The notes: generated by a model from the letters alone, not told the origin. Numbered from the stretch's first letter, positions 26,576-37,158 are shown. The stretch is DNA of 64,000 nucleotides from Phycisphaerales bacterium (GCA_009691705.1 SIAR01000001.1:105866-169865); one strand, 5' to 3'. Numbers and translations: made by a program.

Positions 26576-27877
26576 TCACTCCTCGCCGCGAGGAGTCCTT
26601 GGAGTGATTGCAGCGTCGGGATTCAACGCACGTTTGGCAAGAATTCCAGCGCGAATCTCGGTGGCAAGGTCGGCGTTATCGCGGATGAACTGCTTCGATG
26701 CCTCACGGCCTTGACCGAGGCGCACCTGACCGTAGCTGAACCATGATCCCGCCTTCTCAACAACGCCATGGTTCACAGCGAGATCGATGAGATCTCCAGA
26801 AACGCTGATGCCCTCGTTGAACATGATGTCGAACTCTGCCTCGCGGAATGGAGGAGCGACCTTGTTCTTCACGACCTTCGCCCGCACGCGATTACCGACA
26901 TTCTGATCGCCATCCTTGATCGCACCAATGCGGCGGATGTCGATGCGCACCGACGAATAGAATTTCAAGGCGCGACCACCTGTTGTCGTCTCTGGACTTC
27001 CAAACATCACGCCAATCTTCTCGCGCAACTGATTGATGAAAATCACAATCACTTCGCTCTTGGCAATCGCTCCAGTCAACTTGCGCATCGCTTGGCTCAT
27101 CAAACGCGCTTGGAGTCCCACATGGCTGTCACCCATTTCGCCTTCGATTTCAGCGCGCGGAATCAGTGCCGCGACCGAGTCGATCACGATGACATCAACC
27201 GCATTGGACCGCACCAACAACTCGCAAATCTCAAGCGCTTGCTCACCGGTGTCTGGCTGCGAGATCAACAACTCTTCAAGATTCACACCCAATCGCTTTG
27301 CCCAGGATGGATCAAGTGCATGCTCGGCATCGATGAATGCGGCATTGCCACCATTCTTCTGCGCATTCGCGATGACTGTTAGCGCGAGCGTTGTCTTTCC
27401 CGAAGACTCTGGACCGAAGATTTCGACAATGCGTCCCTTGGGAAGTCCACGACCGCCCAGAGCAAGATCAAGACTCAACGTGCCAGTGCTGATACCCGCG
27501 ATGTCGGGAATCTTTCCGACGAAGCGCATGATCGAACCCTTGCCAAAGGCCTTTTCAATCTGACCGACCGCTGCCTCGAGTGCGCGCGAACGACCAGCAC
27601 TCTCTGCGGCAGTGGCTTTCGCCGATGGCGGCTTGATCTCAACTGCGCTTGACTTTGTTTCTGGCGCGCTAGCTTTGGACGCGTTTGGAGCGGATGGGTT
27701 CATCACTACTGTTGTAGCGGGAAGCGTCGCGGCTCCCTTCGGTGGAGTCACCGAAATTGTTCGCCCCGGCGTGAGGCTGGCGGCGAGGCTCGTGGGGGTG
27801 AGAGATGCAGCGGCCGGGGCGCTGTTGTTGACGGGTGGCTTACTGGTGGTGTTTGCAACTGTGCTGTTCGAGATCAT
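26576..27877 (-). CDS. recA: Recombinase RecA with long N-terminal extension
   Basis: 433 residues from ATG 27877, with AAAGGA six bases upstream. The RecA core begins only at about residue 98 ([20 protein letters not shown]) and has the Walker [56 protein letters not shown] (Walker B, L1) and [27 protein letters not shown] (L2). The first 90 or so residues are Ala/Pro/Ser/Thr-rich, appear disordered, and have no counterpart in standard RecA of about 350 residues. The C-terminus is short and lacks the long acidic tail of E. coli RecA. RecA drives homologous recombination and the SOS response. Confidence 0.97.
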   Translation of the reverse strand: MISNSTVANTTSKPPVNNSAPAAASLTPTSLAASLTPGRTISVTPPKGAATLPATTVVMNPSAPNASKASAPETKSSAVEIKPPSAKATAAESAGRSRALEAAVGQIEKAFGKGSIMRFVGKIPDIAGISTGTLSLDLALGGRGLPKGRIVEIFGPESSGKTTLALTVIANAQKNGGNAAFIDAEHALDPSWAKRLGVNLEELLISQPDTGEQALEICELLVRSNAVDVIVIDSVAALIPRAEIEGEMGDSHVGLQARLMSQAMRKLTGAIAKSEVIVIFINQLREKIGVMFGSPETTTGGRALKFYSSVRIDIRRIGAIKDGDQNVGNRVRAKVVKNKVAPPFREAEFDIMFNEGISVSGDLIDLAVNHGVVEKAGSWFSYGQVRLGQGREASKQFIRDNADLATEIRAGILAKRALNPDAAITPRTPRGEE

Positions 27878-27958
27878 CTGGAATCCTTTCCGCCTCACTC
27901 TTCATCCCGACGCTGGGATTTCGGTGGTTGAGGCATCCTTGCTTCGTTTGGTTTTTGT

Positions 27959-27987
27959 ACGGTATCGAAGGTATCGGCTTGTGTCAA
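27959..27987 (-). promoter_or_regulatory. Candidate sigma-70 promoter of recA with overlapping direct repeat
   Basis: On the minus strand TTGACA (27982-27987) and TACCGT (27959-27964) are separated by 17 bases. Two copies of CGATACC (7 bases, spaced by 2) occupy 27961-27976, overlapping the -10 element and spacer, where a repressor could bind. The rest of the 290-base gap from 27878 to 28167 shows nothing else I can support. Confidence 0.55.
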
Positions 27988-28167
27988 TGTTTGTTCGGAT
28001 TTTATTAGGTATAAATCTTCGCTACTGTCCGACCAAGAGCCTAATGGTCCGCCAGAAGGGAATCCAAAAGCGCAGCCCTTTTTCTTTTTGCAGACCGATA
28101 ACTCAGCAGAACTGCCACCCCCCAAAGCGCTACCAAACGCCACCAAGCGCCGATCGCCATTCTCTGC

Positions 28168-29142
28168 TTAGTAGTTGGGAGTCGGGGCTCGAAACTGAGT
28201 CAAGTCGATCGACTTGAACCACTCGATCGTGCGGCGAAGGCCATCGTCAAGTTGAACCGTCGACTTCCACTGCAAGACTTTTTCAGCGAGGGTGATGTCT
28301 GGGCACCGTTGCATCGGATCATCCTGCGGCAATGGACGGGCGACTTCGACCCTTGAAGTTCCCCCAACTAGTCGCACCACGCTCGCCGCCAACTGTGCAA
28401 TGGTGAACTCATGAGGGTTGCCGATGTTGACCGGTCCCGTGAATTCTGCGGGGGTTTCCATCGTGCGAATCAATCCTTCAATGAGATCGTCGACATAGCA
28501 AAACGATCGGCTTTGACTTCCATCTCCGTAAATCGTCAGCGGTTCGCCCGCAATCGCCTGCCGAATGAAGTTGCTCACTACCCGCCCATCAAATGGATGC
28601 ATGCGCGGTCCGTAGGTATTGAAAATGCGCACAACCTTGATCGCGGTTCCGTACTGTCGGTGATAGTCAAACATCAACGATTCTGCCGCGCGCTTTCCTT
28701 CGTCGTAGCAAGCCCGCGGTCCAATTGGATTCACATTCCCGCGATAACTCTCAGGCTGAGGATGCACCGTCGGATCGCCATACACCTCGCTCGTCGAGGC
28801 TTGCAAGACCGTTGCCTTGGTGCGCTTGGCAAGACCGAGCGCATGCATCGTTCCAAGCACGCTCGTCTTCATCGTCTTGACGGGATTGAACTGATAATGC
28901 CCAGGCGCAGCGGGACAGGCCAAGTTGTAAATCTGATCGATCGACTCGAACTTGAAACTTTCGGTCACATCGTGGCGAATGAACTCAAAGTTCGGATTCC
29001 CCTCAAGATGCGCAATATTGAGTTTTACCCCTGTAAACAGGTTGTCCATGCAGATCACCTTATGACCAGCCGCCACCAATCGATCACAAAGATGCGAGCC
29101 AAGAAATCCAGCTCCGCCAGTCACCAAAATAGTCTTGCTCAT
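28168..29142 (-). CDS. UDP-glucuronate decarboxylase (UDP-xylose synthase)-like SDR
   Basis: 324 residues. An extended short-chain dehydrogenase: NAD motif [15 protein letters not shown] (residues 8-22), the DNLFTG segment, the catalytic region [10 protein letters not shown], then [11 protein letters not shown] with Tyr and Lys of Yxxx[11 protein letters not shown] and [11 protein letters not shown]. The combination CPAAPGHYQ with DNLFTG and [12 protein letters not shown] is typical of UXS enzymes, which convert UDP-glucuronate to UDP-xylose for surface polysaccharide. A dTDP-glucose dehydratase is less likely. It diverges from anmK. Confidence 0.9.
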   Translation of the reverse strand: MSKTILVTGGAGFLGSHLCDRLVAAGHKVICMDNLFTGVKLNIAHLEGNPNFEFIRHDVTESFKFESIDQIYNLACPAAPGHYQFNPVKTMKTSVLGTMHALGLAKRTKATVLQASTSEVYGDPTVHPQPESYRGNVNPIGPRACYDEGKRAAESLMFDYHRQYGTAIKVVRIFNTYGPRMHPFDGRVVSNFIRQAIAGEPLTIYGDGSQSRSFCYVDDLIEGLIRTMETPAEFTGPVNIGNPHEFTIAQLAASVVRLVGGTSRVEVARPLPQDDPMQRCPDITLAEKVLQWKSTVQLDDGLRRTIEWFKSIDLTQFRAPTPNY

Positions 29143-29177
29143 TGGCGCGCGAGTCTAGCAACTGAGATACTCCCGCA

Positions 29178-30335
29178 GTGACCAGAGCCACAAAGACACG
29201 TTTGGTTTTCGGCGCGATGACAGGCACCAGCATCGATGCGATCGACACAGCAGCTGTTCGCATTTCTGGACGCGGACTCGCGGCGCGCGCGACACTCGTG
29301 GGTCAAGCAACTGCCGCATTGGGCGACCTCACCCCGCGCTTGCGAAGTGCGCACCGACAAGATGCGCTGACCGCGGGAGCCTTTGCGGCGCTCGCCCGCG
29401 ATCTCGCACTTGCCCACCTCGCGCCGCTGCGTGAACTCGCGCGCGTGCACGGAACCCCACACCTGGTGGTGCTGCACGGACAGACGCTCTTTCATCAACC
29501 TCCACTCTCACTTCAACTCATCAATGCATCGGTCGTGGCGCACGATCTTGGCTGCGCAGTGGTGAGCAATCTGCGGGCGGTCGATCTCGCGGCAGGCGGA
29601 CAAGGTGCGCCGATCACTCCGCTTGCTGACTGGATGCTCTTTCGCTCGAAGCGCACCTGGCGCGTTATTGTAAATCTTGGCGGATTTTCAAACGCGACGG
29701 TCTTGCCCCCCCAGCCCGTCGCAACTTCGCCGCAAGATTCGCGCGCGGCCTGGCTGGCGGCAGTGCGCGGTTTTGACCTCTGTTTGTGTAATCAACTGCT
29801 CGATCATCTGGCGCGAACGCGGGGGGCGATGCCCTTTGATCGGGATGGCAATCTGGCACGCTCTGGTCGATCTGTGCCAGGCCCCCTGCAAGCGCTGCAC
29901 GAGATTCTCGACGCGCAGCGCCGAGCTGGTCGATCCCTTGGAACCGCTGATGAGATTCTCGCGCTTGCAGCGGCGACTCTCGCTTCGCTCTCACCTGCGG
30001 ACGCACTCGCAACAGCGGTCGAAGCGATTGCCACCACGATTGCGGCGGCAATTCACCAACATCTCGCTGCCAAAGAGCCCCGCGCCCAGGCACAAGTGCT
30101 GGTCGCCGGCGGCGGAGCGAAAAACCTCGCCCTCGTTGCGGCACTAGCACGCTGTGCTGCCCTGCCGGTCATCACGACCGATCAACACGACTGCCCTAGC
30201 GATGCCCGCGAATCTGTGGCGATGGCACTGCTGGGCGCGGTCGCTCACGATGGCGCATCGATCACCCTCGCGGGCGTCACGGGGCGTACGCAACTGCGCG
30301 TGATTGATGGCGAATTCCTGCTCGCGCGTCGATGA
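29178..30335 (+). CDS. anmK: Anhydro-N-acetylmuramic acid kinase
   Basis: 385 residues from GTG 29178. Motifs: the phosphate loop FGAMTGTSIDAIDTA, HGQTLFHQPP, INLGGFSN-like VNLGGFSNATV, FDLCLCNQLLDHLA, PFDRDGNLARSG, and the ATP-binding VLVAGGGAKN. It phosphorylates and opens 1,6-anhydro-MurNAc released by lytic transglycosylases, feeding it back into peptidoglycan synthesis. Its presence supports a peptidoglycan wall that is recycled in this organism. Confidence 0.94.
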   Translation: MTRATKTRLVFGAMTGTSIDAIDTAAVRISGRGLAARATLVGQATAALGDLTPRLRSAHRQDALTAGAFAALARDLALAHLAPLRELARVHGTPHLVVLHGQTLFHQPPLSLQLINASVVAHDLGCAVVSNLRAVDLAAGGQGAPITPLADWMLFRSKRTWRVIVNLGGFSNATVLPPQPVATSPQDSRAAWLAAVRGFDLCLCNQLLDHLARTRGAMPFDRDGNLARSGRSVPGPLQALHEILDAQRRAGRSLGTADEILALAAATLASLSPADALATAVEAIATTIAAAIHQHLAAKEPRAQAQVLVAGGGAKNLALVAALARCAALPVITTDQHDCPSDARESVAMALLGAVAHDGASITLAGVTGRTQLRVIDGEFLLARR

Positions 30336-30389
30336 GATTCACCGAATCTTTACACGACTGCGCGCGCGTCGCCGATCTCCCGAGGCATA

Positions 30390-31109
30390 ATGTCCCCCAT
30401 GACCGCCACTCGTACCGCGCTTGTCGTTGAAGACGAACCAGAGATTGCAGATCTTGTGAAGTTTCATTTGCAACGCGAAGGAATCGAAGTCTCGATTACT
30501 CGCTCGGGGCGGCGCGCCCTCGAACTTGCCCGACAGGACATTCCTGATTTGCTGGTGCTCGATCTGATGCTGCCCGACCTCAGCGGTCTCGAAGTCTGCC
30601 GCCGACTCAAAGAACAGGACGAAACCAAGGCGATTCCTGTAGTCATGCTGACTGCGCGGGGAAGCGAGGCGGACATCGTCGCCGGAATTGAAATGGGGGC
30701 AGACGACTACGTCACCAAACCGTTCAGTCCGCGCGTGCTCATGGCGCGCCTTCAAAACGCGATGCGCAGACGCGCGAGCGCCACCAGCGAACAGAACGAT
30801 ACTGTTCTCATTCGACTTGCAGGACAATTGGTGATGGACCGCGAACGCCACATCGTCACCTGCTCGAAGACCGCGATCAATCTGACCATCACCGAATTCG
30901 AAATGCTCTTCATGCTCGCCAGGCGTCCCGGATTTGTGCGCACACGTGACCAGATCATCTCGAGCGTGCACGGACCGTCGACCGTGCTCTCCCAACGCAC
31001 CATTGACGTGCACGTCACTGCGATTCGCCGAAAACTCGGCGAATTGGGGGGTTCGATCGAGACTGTTCGCGGCGTGGGCTACCGTTTCTCCGATGGCGGG
31101 CTCGCCTAA
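30390..31109 (+). CDS. phoB: Phosphate regulon response regulator PhoB
   Basis: 239 residues. The receiver domain (about 10-125) has the acidic pocket EDEPE, the phospho-Asp in LLVLDLMLPDLSGLE, the conserved Thr in VVMLTARG and Lys in YVTKPF. The OmpR/PhoB winged-helix domain (about 140-235) has LTITEFEMLFMLARRPG and RTIDVHVTAIRRKLG. It starts a seven-gene plus-strand phosphate cluster, which assigns it as PhoB rather than another OmpR-type regulator. Confidence 0.93.
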   Translation: MSPMTATRTALVVEDEPEIADLVKFHLQREGIEVSITRSGRRALELARQDIPDLLVLDLMLPDLSGLEVCRRLKEQDETKAIPVVMLTARGSEADIVAGIEMGADDYVTKPFSPRVLMARLQNAMRRRASATSEQNDTVLIRLAGQLVMDRERHIVTCSKTAINLTITEFEMLFMLARRPGFVRTRDQIISSVHGPSTVLSQRTIDVHVTAIRRKLGELGGSIETVRGVGYRFSDGGLA

Positions 31110-31174
31110 AGGGGTGCGCTCGTATAGGCAGCGCGAAACAGACGCCATCCCCAACGGATAGCGTGCGGTGATCC

Positions 31175-32569
31175 ATGCCGCCTGAGCAGTTTCGCCCGTA
31201 CTCGTTTGACTCTCCTCGCACTGTGCGCACGGTTGCCGCTGTTGGCTTTGGACTCGGCATCGCCCTCGCTTTGAGTGCGGTTGCCCCGCTTGCGAGTCTG
31301 CTGCTGATGGTCGTAAGCGCGGCATTCTGGGTGAAATCGAACAACGCGATCAACCGCCGCCGAGTGCTCGAGATCTACGCACTTCTCGCCCGCATCGGTG
31401 ACGGGGAATTCGCAGCAACCCAACCCGATTCAAGCGATGAACTCACCCTGCGGCTGCAGCGCGGTGTCGCTCGCGCTCAGCGGGGTTACAGCGAAGCGCT
31501 CGCCCGCGCCGAGGTTGAACGCGACGATTTGCGCACATTGCTCAGCGCCATTCGCACTGGACTGATCGCCCTCGACAGTCAATTGAGAATTCGAAGTGCC
31601 AACGATGTCGCCCAAGCAATGTTTGGACTCGCCGCAATCGACTATCGCGGGCGGCTTCTCGCTGAAGTGGTCCGTCAACCAGAACTTCTGCAGCTTGTAG
31701 ACGATGCACTTCGGGCCGATTCAACGACTCTGCGCGAAATCAACCTCTCGGGAACAACGGTTGAGTTGCTCACTGCCGTTGCAGATCCGGTGCGAAGAAG
31801 AGATGGATCAAGCGATGGACTGCTGCTCGCATTCGACGACATTTCAAAGATTCGACGACTCGAAAACGTTCGCATCGACTTCGCAGCCAACGTCTCACAC
31901 GAGTTGCGTACTCCAATCACCAACATCAATGGATACCTCGAGACACTCCTTGAGATTGGCACCGACGACCCCACGCAAGTTGCACACTTCTTGGGAGTCA
32001 TCCATCGCAACACCAATCGACTTTCGACGCTTGTAGAAGACATCTTGTTGCTGGCATTCCTCGACCAACGCAGAGCAGGATCACAGCTCGAGTTCTCGCA
32101 GACCGCTGTGCTAGCGGTTGCCAACGATGCCATCGAACAACTCAGCGGCGTTGCCACTGCCAAGGAGATGCGCATCGACGTGCGCATCGACCCTGCCCTG
32201 CGCTTCTGTGTGAATGCGAGTCTGGTTTCGCAAGCACTGCTCAACCTCGTCTCGAATGCCCTCAAGTTTGCACCAGCAAAGAGCACGGTTGTCGTCACGG
32301 CTCTCCTCGCCGAGGGGCAGGTGCGACTCACCGTTGCCGACGGTGGACCAGGAATCGATCCAGTACATCTTCCACGCCTCTTCGAACGCTTCTATCGCGC
32401 TGACAAGGCTCGCAGCCGCGAACTTGGGGGTACTGGGCTTGGACTCTCCATCGTCAAACACATCGCAATGGTGCACGGCGGAAGCGTCGACGTGGAGTGT
32501 CCAAGCCAAGGTGGCACACTCTTTACCCTGCGAATCCCGCAGGGTTATCGCATGGCTGACCCAATCTGA
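31175..32569 (+). CDS. phoR: Phosphate regulon sensor histidine kinase PhoR
   Basis: 464 residues. Two adjacent N-terminal membrane helices (about 13-50, VAAVGFGLGIALALSAVAPLASLLLMVVSAAFWV) have almost no periplasmic loop, as in PhoR. A PAS-like domain follows (about 120-225, IRTGLIALDSQLRIRSANDVAQAMFG), then HisKA with the phospho-His in FAANVSHELRTPITNINGYLE and the ATPase with NLVSNALKFAP, DGGPGIDPVHLPRLFERFYR and GGTGLGLSIVKHI. It phosphorylates PhoB at low phosphate. The small periplasmic part fits sensing through the Pst/PhoU complex. Confidence 0.93.
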   Translation: MPPEQFRPYSFDSPRTVRTVAAVGFGLGIALALSAVAPLASLLLMVVSAAFWVKSNNAINRRRVLEIYALLARIGDGEFAATQPDSSDELTLRLQRGVARAQRGYSEALARAEVERDDLRTLLSAIRTGLIALDSQLRIRSANDVAQAMFGLAAIDYRGRLLAEVVRQPELLQLVDDALRADSTTLREINLSGTTVELLTAVADPVRRRDGSSDGLLLAFDDISKIRRLENVRIDFAANVSHELRTPITNINGYLETLLEIGTDDPTQVAHFLGVIHRNTNRLSTLVEDILLLAFLDQRRAGSQLEFSQTAVLAVANDAIEQLSGVATAKEMRIDVRIDPALRFCVNASLVSQALLNLVSNALKFAPAKSTVVVTALLAEGQVRLTVADGGPGIDPVHLPRLFERFYRADKARSRELGGTGLGLSIVKHIAMVHGGSVDVECPSQGGTLFTLRIPQGYRMADPI

Positions 32570-32605
32570 ATACAACCTGAACAGGCTCCAGTAACACTTT
32601 GCACC

Positions 32606-33643
32606 ATGACCACAACCATGACAAACCCTGCACCATCCACCACCCACCCCGTGCTGCGCCGCGGTCGGGTCACGGCAACACTCGCCGCGGCGATCACCAT
32701 CTTTTCGTTCGCCGCGACGACCAGCACGCAGGATGCCTCGACTCTCAAGGGATCGATTCGCGTTGATGGATCGTCGACCGTCTACCCGATTACCGAAGCG
32801 GTTGCCGAAGAGTTTTCAAAGGTGGCGACCAAGGTCAGTGTGACCGTTGGCATCTCAGGTACTGGCGGAGGTTTCAAGCGCTTCTGCGGCGGTGAAACGG
32901 CAATCTCTGCCGCTTCGCGCCCCATCTCGCCGAGCGAGGTCGAACTCGCCGCAACGAACAAGATCGAATTCATCGAAGTGCCAGTCTCCTATGACGCACT
33001 TTCAGTTGTCGTCAATCCAAATAACCACTGGATGAAGAGCGTCACCATCCCCCAACTGAAGGCGATCTACAGCGCCGGTGGAGCGAAGACCTGGAAAGAG
33101 ATCGACGCGTCATGGCCCGATCGCCCGCTGAAACTCTTCTCGCCGGGGACCGACTCGGGCACGTTCGACTACTTCAAGGAAGCAGTGATCGGCAAAGAGG
33201 GCAAAGTGCGTTCGGACATCAGCGTCTCAGAGGATGACAATGTGCTGGTGCTCGGCGTCAGTGGCGATCAGGATGCAATCGGATTCTTCGGGCTCGCATA
33301 CTTCGAAGAGAACAAAGACAAGTTGCGCGCCGTGCCAATCGTCAGTGCGACCGGCGGTGCGATTTCACCGAGCGCATCCACGGTGAATGATGGCACCTAT
33401 CCGCTTTCGCGACCACTCTTCATCTATGTGAATGCCAAAGCAGCCGCGAAGCCCGAGGTCGCGGCATTCGTCGACTTCTACCTCACCACCTGTGATGAGC
33501 TTGCCAGCGAAGTTGGCTACGTCGCACTTCCCAGCGATTTGCGCGCCAAGTCCGCTGCCAATTGGAAGGCGCGTCGACTCGGCACCCAATTCGTGAAGGA
33601 TGGCAAGAAGGTCGACGGATCTTTTTCGACGCTCTATCAGTAA
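32606..33643 (+). CDS. pstS: Phosphate ABC transporter substrate-binding protein PstS
   Basis: 345 residues. A signal peptide ([21 protein letters not shown]) precedes a type II periplasmic binding domain with the phosphate-binding signature [27 protein letters not shown] and the [12 protein letters not shown] loop. It resembles the shorter SphX/PstS-like group. No lipobox is visible, so it is probably soluble in the periplasm. It starts 36 bases after phoR. Confidence 0.95.
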   Translation: MTTTMTNPAPSTTHPVLRRGRVTATLAAAITIFSFAATTSTQDASTLKGSIRVDGSSTVYPITEAVAEEFSKVATKVSVTVGISGTGGGFKRFCGGETAISAASRPISPSEVELAATNKIEFIEVPVSYDALSVVVNPNNHWMKSVTIPQLKAIYSAGGAKTWKEIDASWPDRPLKLFSPGTDSGTFDYFKEAVIGKEGKVRSDISVSEDDNVLVLGVSGDQDAIGFFGLAYFEENKDKLRAVPIVSATGGAISPSASTVNDGTYPLSRPLFIYVNAKAAAKPEVAAFVDFYLTTCDELASEVGYVALPSDLRAKSAANWKARRLGTQFVKDGKKVDGSFSTLYQ

Positions 33644-33726
33644 GCGCTGAATTCCGTGGGTATCCGGTTGGCGTGCGCGATCGGATACCGTTTTCTCTTC
33701 TCTCCCCCGCAACTGAGCATGCCACC

Positions 33727-34692
33727 ATGATCGCCGTCGCCGCCCGAACCGCAGCAGAAATCGCCCAGCGCGGCAGGCCTTGCTCGCTGCGCGTGCGCAC
33801 GTTGATTGAGGGGTCGATTAAGTATCTGCTCTGGTCGCTGACGTTTCTCAGCGTTGCCACTACTGCGGTGATCATTGCCGTACTAGCGAGCGAAACGTAC
33901 GGGTTTTTCACGACCACCGACCATCCCGAGATTTCACTCTGGACGTTCTTCTGCGGCACGGAGTGGAGTCCACTTCTGGGAGCAGAGCCGATGTTTGGGG
34001 TCTTGCCGCTCGTGGCTGGAACATTGCTGGTGACAACGATCGCCGGCGTCGTCGCCCTTCCAATTGGATTGATGACCGCCATCTACTTGAGTGAGTACGC
34101 GACAGCACGGCGCCGCACCCTCCTCAAGGCGGTGCTCGAGATTCTCGCTGGCGTGCCCACCGTCGTGTATGGGTTTTTCGCCCTCACCTTTATCACGCCG
34201 TATCTGCTGCAACCTTTCTCGAGCGCTTTCGGCACGTACAACGCAATGTCGGCGGGTATTGCCGTTGGAATCATGATTCTTCCAATCGTCTGCTCGCTTT
34301 CTGAGGATGCGCTCCGCGCGGTTCCACAATCGCTGCGCGATGGCGCCTATGCCCTAGGCTCGACAAAGTTTGATGTAAGCGCGAAGGTGGTCGTTCCTGC
34401 TGCGCTCTCAGGAATCGTCGCGGCCTTTCTGCTGGCGCTCACTCGCGCCATTGGCGAGACGATGATCGTCGCGCTCGCTGCTGGAGGGCTCGCGCAGTTG
34501 ACTGCGAACCCAACCGCGCAGGTTCAGACGATGACCGCGTACATGGTGCAGATTTTTCTTGGTGATGCTCCCGCGGCAGGTATCGAATACAAGTCGAGTT
34601 ATGCCGTCGCATTCACCCTCTTTCTGATCACCTTCTTTCTCACCTGGATCGGCGCCATCGTGCTGCGCCGCTACCGCGAGGAATACGAATGA
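33727..34692 (+). CDS. pstC: Phosphate ABC transporter permease PstC
   Basis: 321 residues from ATG 33727, in a frame that remains open back into pstS; the exact start is uncertain because no strong ribosome site precedes it. Six predicted membrane helices are seen, with the first at about 32-55 and the permease signature EILAGVPTVVYGFFALTFITPYL and the EAA-like SLRDGAYALGSTKFDVSAKVVVPAALSGI. The stop overlaps the pstA ATG (ATGA). Confidence 0.93.
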   Translation: MIAVAARTAAEIAQRGRPCSLRVRTLIEGSIKYLLWSLTFLSVATTAVIIAVLASETYGFFTTTDHPEISLWTFFCGTEWSPLLGAEPMFGVLPLVAGTLLVTTIAGVVALPIGLMTAIYLSEYATARRRTLLKAVLEILAGVPTVVYGFFALTFITPYLLQPFSSAFGTYNAMSAGIAVGIMILPIVCSLSEDALRAVPQSLRDGAYALGSTKFDVSAKVVVPAALSGIVAAFLLALTRAIGETMIVALAAGGLAQLTANPTAQVQTMTAYMVQIFLGDAPAAGIEYKSSYAVAFTLFLITFFLTWIGAIVLRRYREEYE

Positions 34693-35627
34693 TGGGTGGA
34701 AAGACTATTGCGACAACGCGGCGGTTGATGAGCAACCGACTGTTTCTCTATGGATGCCTCACCGCGACTTCGATCGCAATGCTCGTGCTCGGCGTGCTGA
34801 TGATTTCAATCGCGCTCGAGGGTTGGAGCTCAGTGAGTTGGCGCTTTCTTGACTCATTTGCGTCACGAAAGGCCGCGCAGGCTGGTATCAAGGCCCCGCT
34901 CGTGGGTTCGCTGTGGGTCTGCGCCATTTGCGCGCTCGTGGCGCTCCCGATGGGAATCGGCACGGCGATCTATCTCGAAGAGTTCGCCAAACGCTCCCGA
35001 TTGAAGCACCTCATTCAATTGAACATTTCCAATCTCTCAGGCGTTCCGAGCATCGTCTACGGAATTCTCGCCCTCGCCGCGTTCGTGCGTTTCTTTGGAG
35101 TGAGCACCGGCGATGCTCCCTGGTCGATTGGCGATCCTGAGAGCCTCTTCTTCGTGCAGTTTCCGTTTGGACCCAGCGTTCTCGCCGGTGGACTCACACT
35201 CGCGCTCGTCGTATTGCCCATCATGATCATTGCTAGTCAAGAAGCGTTTCGCGCTGTGCCACAGTCGCTGCGGCAAGGGGCACTCGCGCTTGGGTCGACC
35301 CCCTGGCAGGTCATTTGGCGGGTCTCTTTTCCCGCGGCACTGCCAACGATTATGACTGGAGCAATTCTGGCGATGAGTCGAGCCATCGGCGAGGCCGCGC
35401 CACTGCTGGTCATTGGTGGGTTTCTATTGGTCTTTCAAACTCCAACCAATCTCATGAGTGATTTCACGGTACTGCCGCTGCAGATTTTCAATTGGGCGGG
35501 ACGCCCACAGGCGGACTTTCACAAACTCGCCGCCGCAGCGATCATTGTGCAACTTGTCGTATTGCTCTTCTTCAACTCGATCGCCATAATCATCCGTCAG
35601 AAACTTCAGAGGCCGTTGCAATCATGA
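34689..35627 (+). CDS. pstA: Phosphate ABC transporter permease PstA
   Basis: 312 residues. The first helix is [25 protein letters not shown], followed by a periplasmic loop and a five-helix permease core containing [25 protein letters not shown] and the EAA motif [38 protein letters not shown]. It pairs with PstC to form the phosphate channel. It overlaps pstC by ATGA at its start and pstB by ATGA at its end. Confidence 0.94.
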   Translation: MMGGKTIATTRRLMSNRLFLYGCLTATSIAMLVLGVLMISIALEGWSSVSWRFLDSFASRKAAQAGIKAPLVGSLWVCAICALVALPMGIGTAIYLEEFAKRSRLKHLIQLNISNLSGVPSIVYGILALAAFVRFFGVSTGDAPWSIGDPESLFFVQFPFGPSVLAGGLTLALVVLPIMIIASQEAFRAVPQSLRQGALALGSTPWQVIWRVSFPAALPTIMTGAILAMSRAIGEAAPLLVIGGFLLVFQTPTNLMSDFTVLPLQIFNWAGRPQADFHKLAAAAIIVQLVVLLFFNSIAIIIRQKLQRPLQS

Positions 35628-36478
35628 CGCACTCCTCCGCCTTGGTGACACCTATGGATCCCGCCACAACAACTCCTTCAACCCCCGCCAGCACCCAAGA
35701 TGCTCGCGCGGCAGCGACTGCGCCGCAATCGGCAATCTCAATGCGCGGGCTGAACGCTTGGTATGGCACCAACCAGGTCTTGCACGCGCTTGATCTCGAG
35801 ATTGCAGCCCGCCAAGTGTGCGCTTTCATTGGTCCATCGGGTTGCGGAAAGAGCACGCTTCTGCGCTGGATCAATCGAATGAACGACACGATTCCTGGAG
35901 CGCGCGCCGATGGCACACTCTCGCTGCACGGGATCGATCTGCTCGACCGCGCGCTCGATGTGGTCGATTTGCGCCGCCGCGTGGGGATGGTCTTTCAGAA
36001 GCCAAATCCATTTCCAAAGTCGATCTTCGACAATGTCGCATTCGGTCCACGATTGCACCGTGTCTACACCCGCACCGACCTCGAAGAATTGGTTGAGCAG
36101 AGTCTGCGAGCCTCGGCACTCTGGAACGAAGTGAAAGATCGCCTCGACAGTTCTGCCCTAGGGCTTTCGGGTGGACAGCAACAGCGCCTCTGCATTGCCC
36201 GGGCGGTTGCAATCGGTCCAGAGATGCTGTTGATGGACGAGCCCTGCTCGGCGCTCGATCCGAGGTCAACCGCTTCTATCGAAGAACTAATTCGTGAACT
36301 TCGAGCGAGCTACACAATTGTCATCGTCACCCACAACATGCAACAGGCGTCGCGCGTTTCTGATTCGACTGCGTTCTTTTACGAGGGACGACTCATCGAA
36401 TCGGGAGCGACGGACATTCTCTTTACCAATCCAAAGAATCGGCAGACTGAGGACTATGTCACCGGTCGCTTTGGCTGA
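35624..36478 (+). CDS. pstB: Phosphate ABC transporter ATP-binding protein PstB
   Basis: 284 residues from ATG 35624. After a variable N-terminus (about 35 residues, Thr/Pro/Ala-rich) come Walker [22 protein letters not shown], the Q-loop [16 protein letters not shown], the ABC signature [18 protein letters not shown], Walker [13 protein letters not shown] and the H-loop VTHNMQQ. It powers phosphate uptake through PstC/PstA. Confidence 0.96.
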   Translation: MTHSSALVTPMDPATTTPSTPASTQDARAAATAPQSAISMRGLNAWYGTNQVLHALDLEIAARQVCAFIGPSGCGKSTLLRWINRMNDTIPGARADGTLSLHGIDLLDRALDVVDLRRRVGMVFQKPNPFPKSIFDNVAFGPRLHRVYTRTDLEELVEQSLRASALWNEVKDRLDSSALGLSGGQQQRLCIARAVAIGPEMLLMDEPCSALDPRSTASIEELIRELRASYTIVIVTHNMQQASRVSDSTAFFYEGRLIESGATDILFTNPKNRQTEDYVTGRFG

Positions 36479-36501
36479 TCAGCACAACAGGAGTACTTTC
36501 G

Positions 36502-37158
36502 ATGGGCGTCAACCTTCAAACAGAAATCCTCGAACTTCGCCGCAGCCTGCTTGGGATGGGCGCGCTCGTCGAGCAACGGGTCAACGCAATCGTCGAAGCC
36601 CTCATCGAAACCAATCTTGAGATCGCCAAGAGCGTTCGACAAGGCGACGATGAGATCGACCAGATGGAAGTCGATATCGAAGCGCAGTGCATGCGACTGC
36701 TCGCGCTAGCCCATCCAGTGGCAACGGATTTGCGCTTCGTACTCGCGGTTATTCGCATCAGCGGCGAACTCGAACGCATCGGCGATCTCGCCCGAGGAAT
36801 CTCGAAGCGTTTGCTCAAACTCGGAGCCACCCCCCCCACCGAGATGCCCCCACCGCTCATCGACCTCGCCTTTGGCGCACGCACTATGTTGAGCGATGTT
36901 CTGTGTGCGATGATCAACGAAGATGCCCACCTTTGCAGGCAGGTGCGCCGGTCAGATCAGCGGATTGATGACATCCATAAGACCGTCCTGCTGTGGGGGC
37001 GCGAAGAGATGCCTCGCAACACATCCGCAGCGACAAATGCCCTCGAAATACTTGGAATTGCACAGCGCTTCGAGCGGATTGCCGACGTTGCCGCCCACAT
37101 CGCCGACGACGTGATCTTTTTGATCGAAGGCCGAGTCGTGCGGCATGTGCACGACTGA
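36502..37158 (+). CDS. phoU: Phosphate signalling protein PhoU
   Basis: 218 residues, all helical, two PhoU three-helix bundles. Conserved segments: EVDIEAQCMRLLALAHPVATDLRFVLAVIRISGELERIGDLARGISKR and the second-repeat LEILGIAQRFERIADVAAHIADDVIFLIEGRVVRH. PhoU links Pst transport activity to PhoR repression. It ends the phosphate cluster. Confidence 0.95.
   Translation: MGVNLQTEILELRRSLLGMGALVEQRVNAIVEALIETNLEIAKSVRQGDDEIDQMEVDIEAQCMRLLALAHPVATDLRFVLAVIRISGELERIGDLARGISKRLLKLGATPPTEMPPPLIDLAFGARTMLSDVLCAMINEDAHLCRQVRRSDQRIDDIHKTVLLWGREEMPRNTSAATNALEILGIAQRFERIADVAAHIADDVIFLIEGRVVRHVHD

Noticed and set aside
27895..28146. Minus-strand 83-codon frame between the SDR gene and recA
   Set aside because: No family similarity, contains the recA promoter, and has no ribosome-binding site; better explained as non-coding leader.
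30339..31325. Minus-strand frame of about 328 codons opposite phoB
   Set aside because: Antisense shadow with no recognisable protein family.
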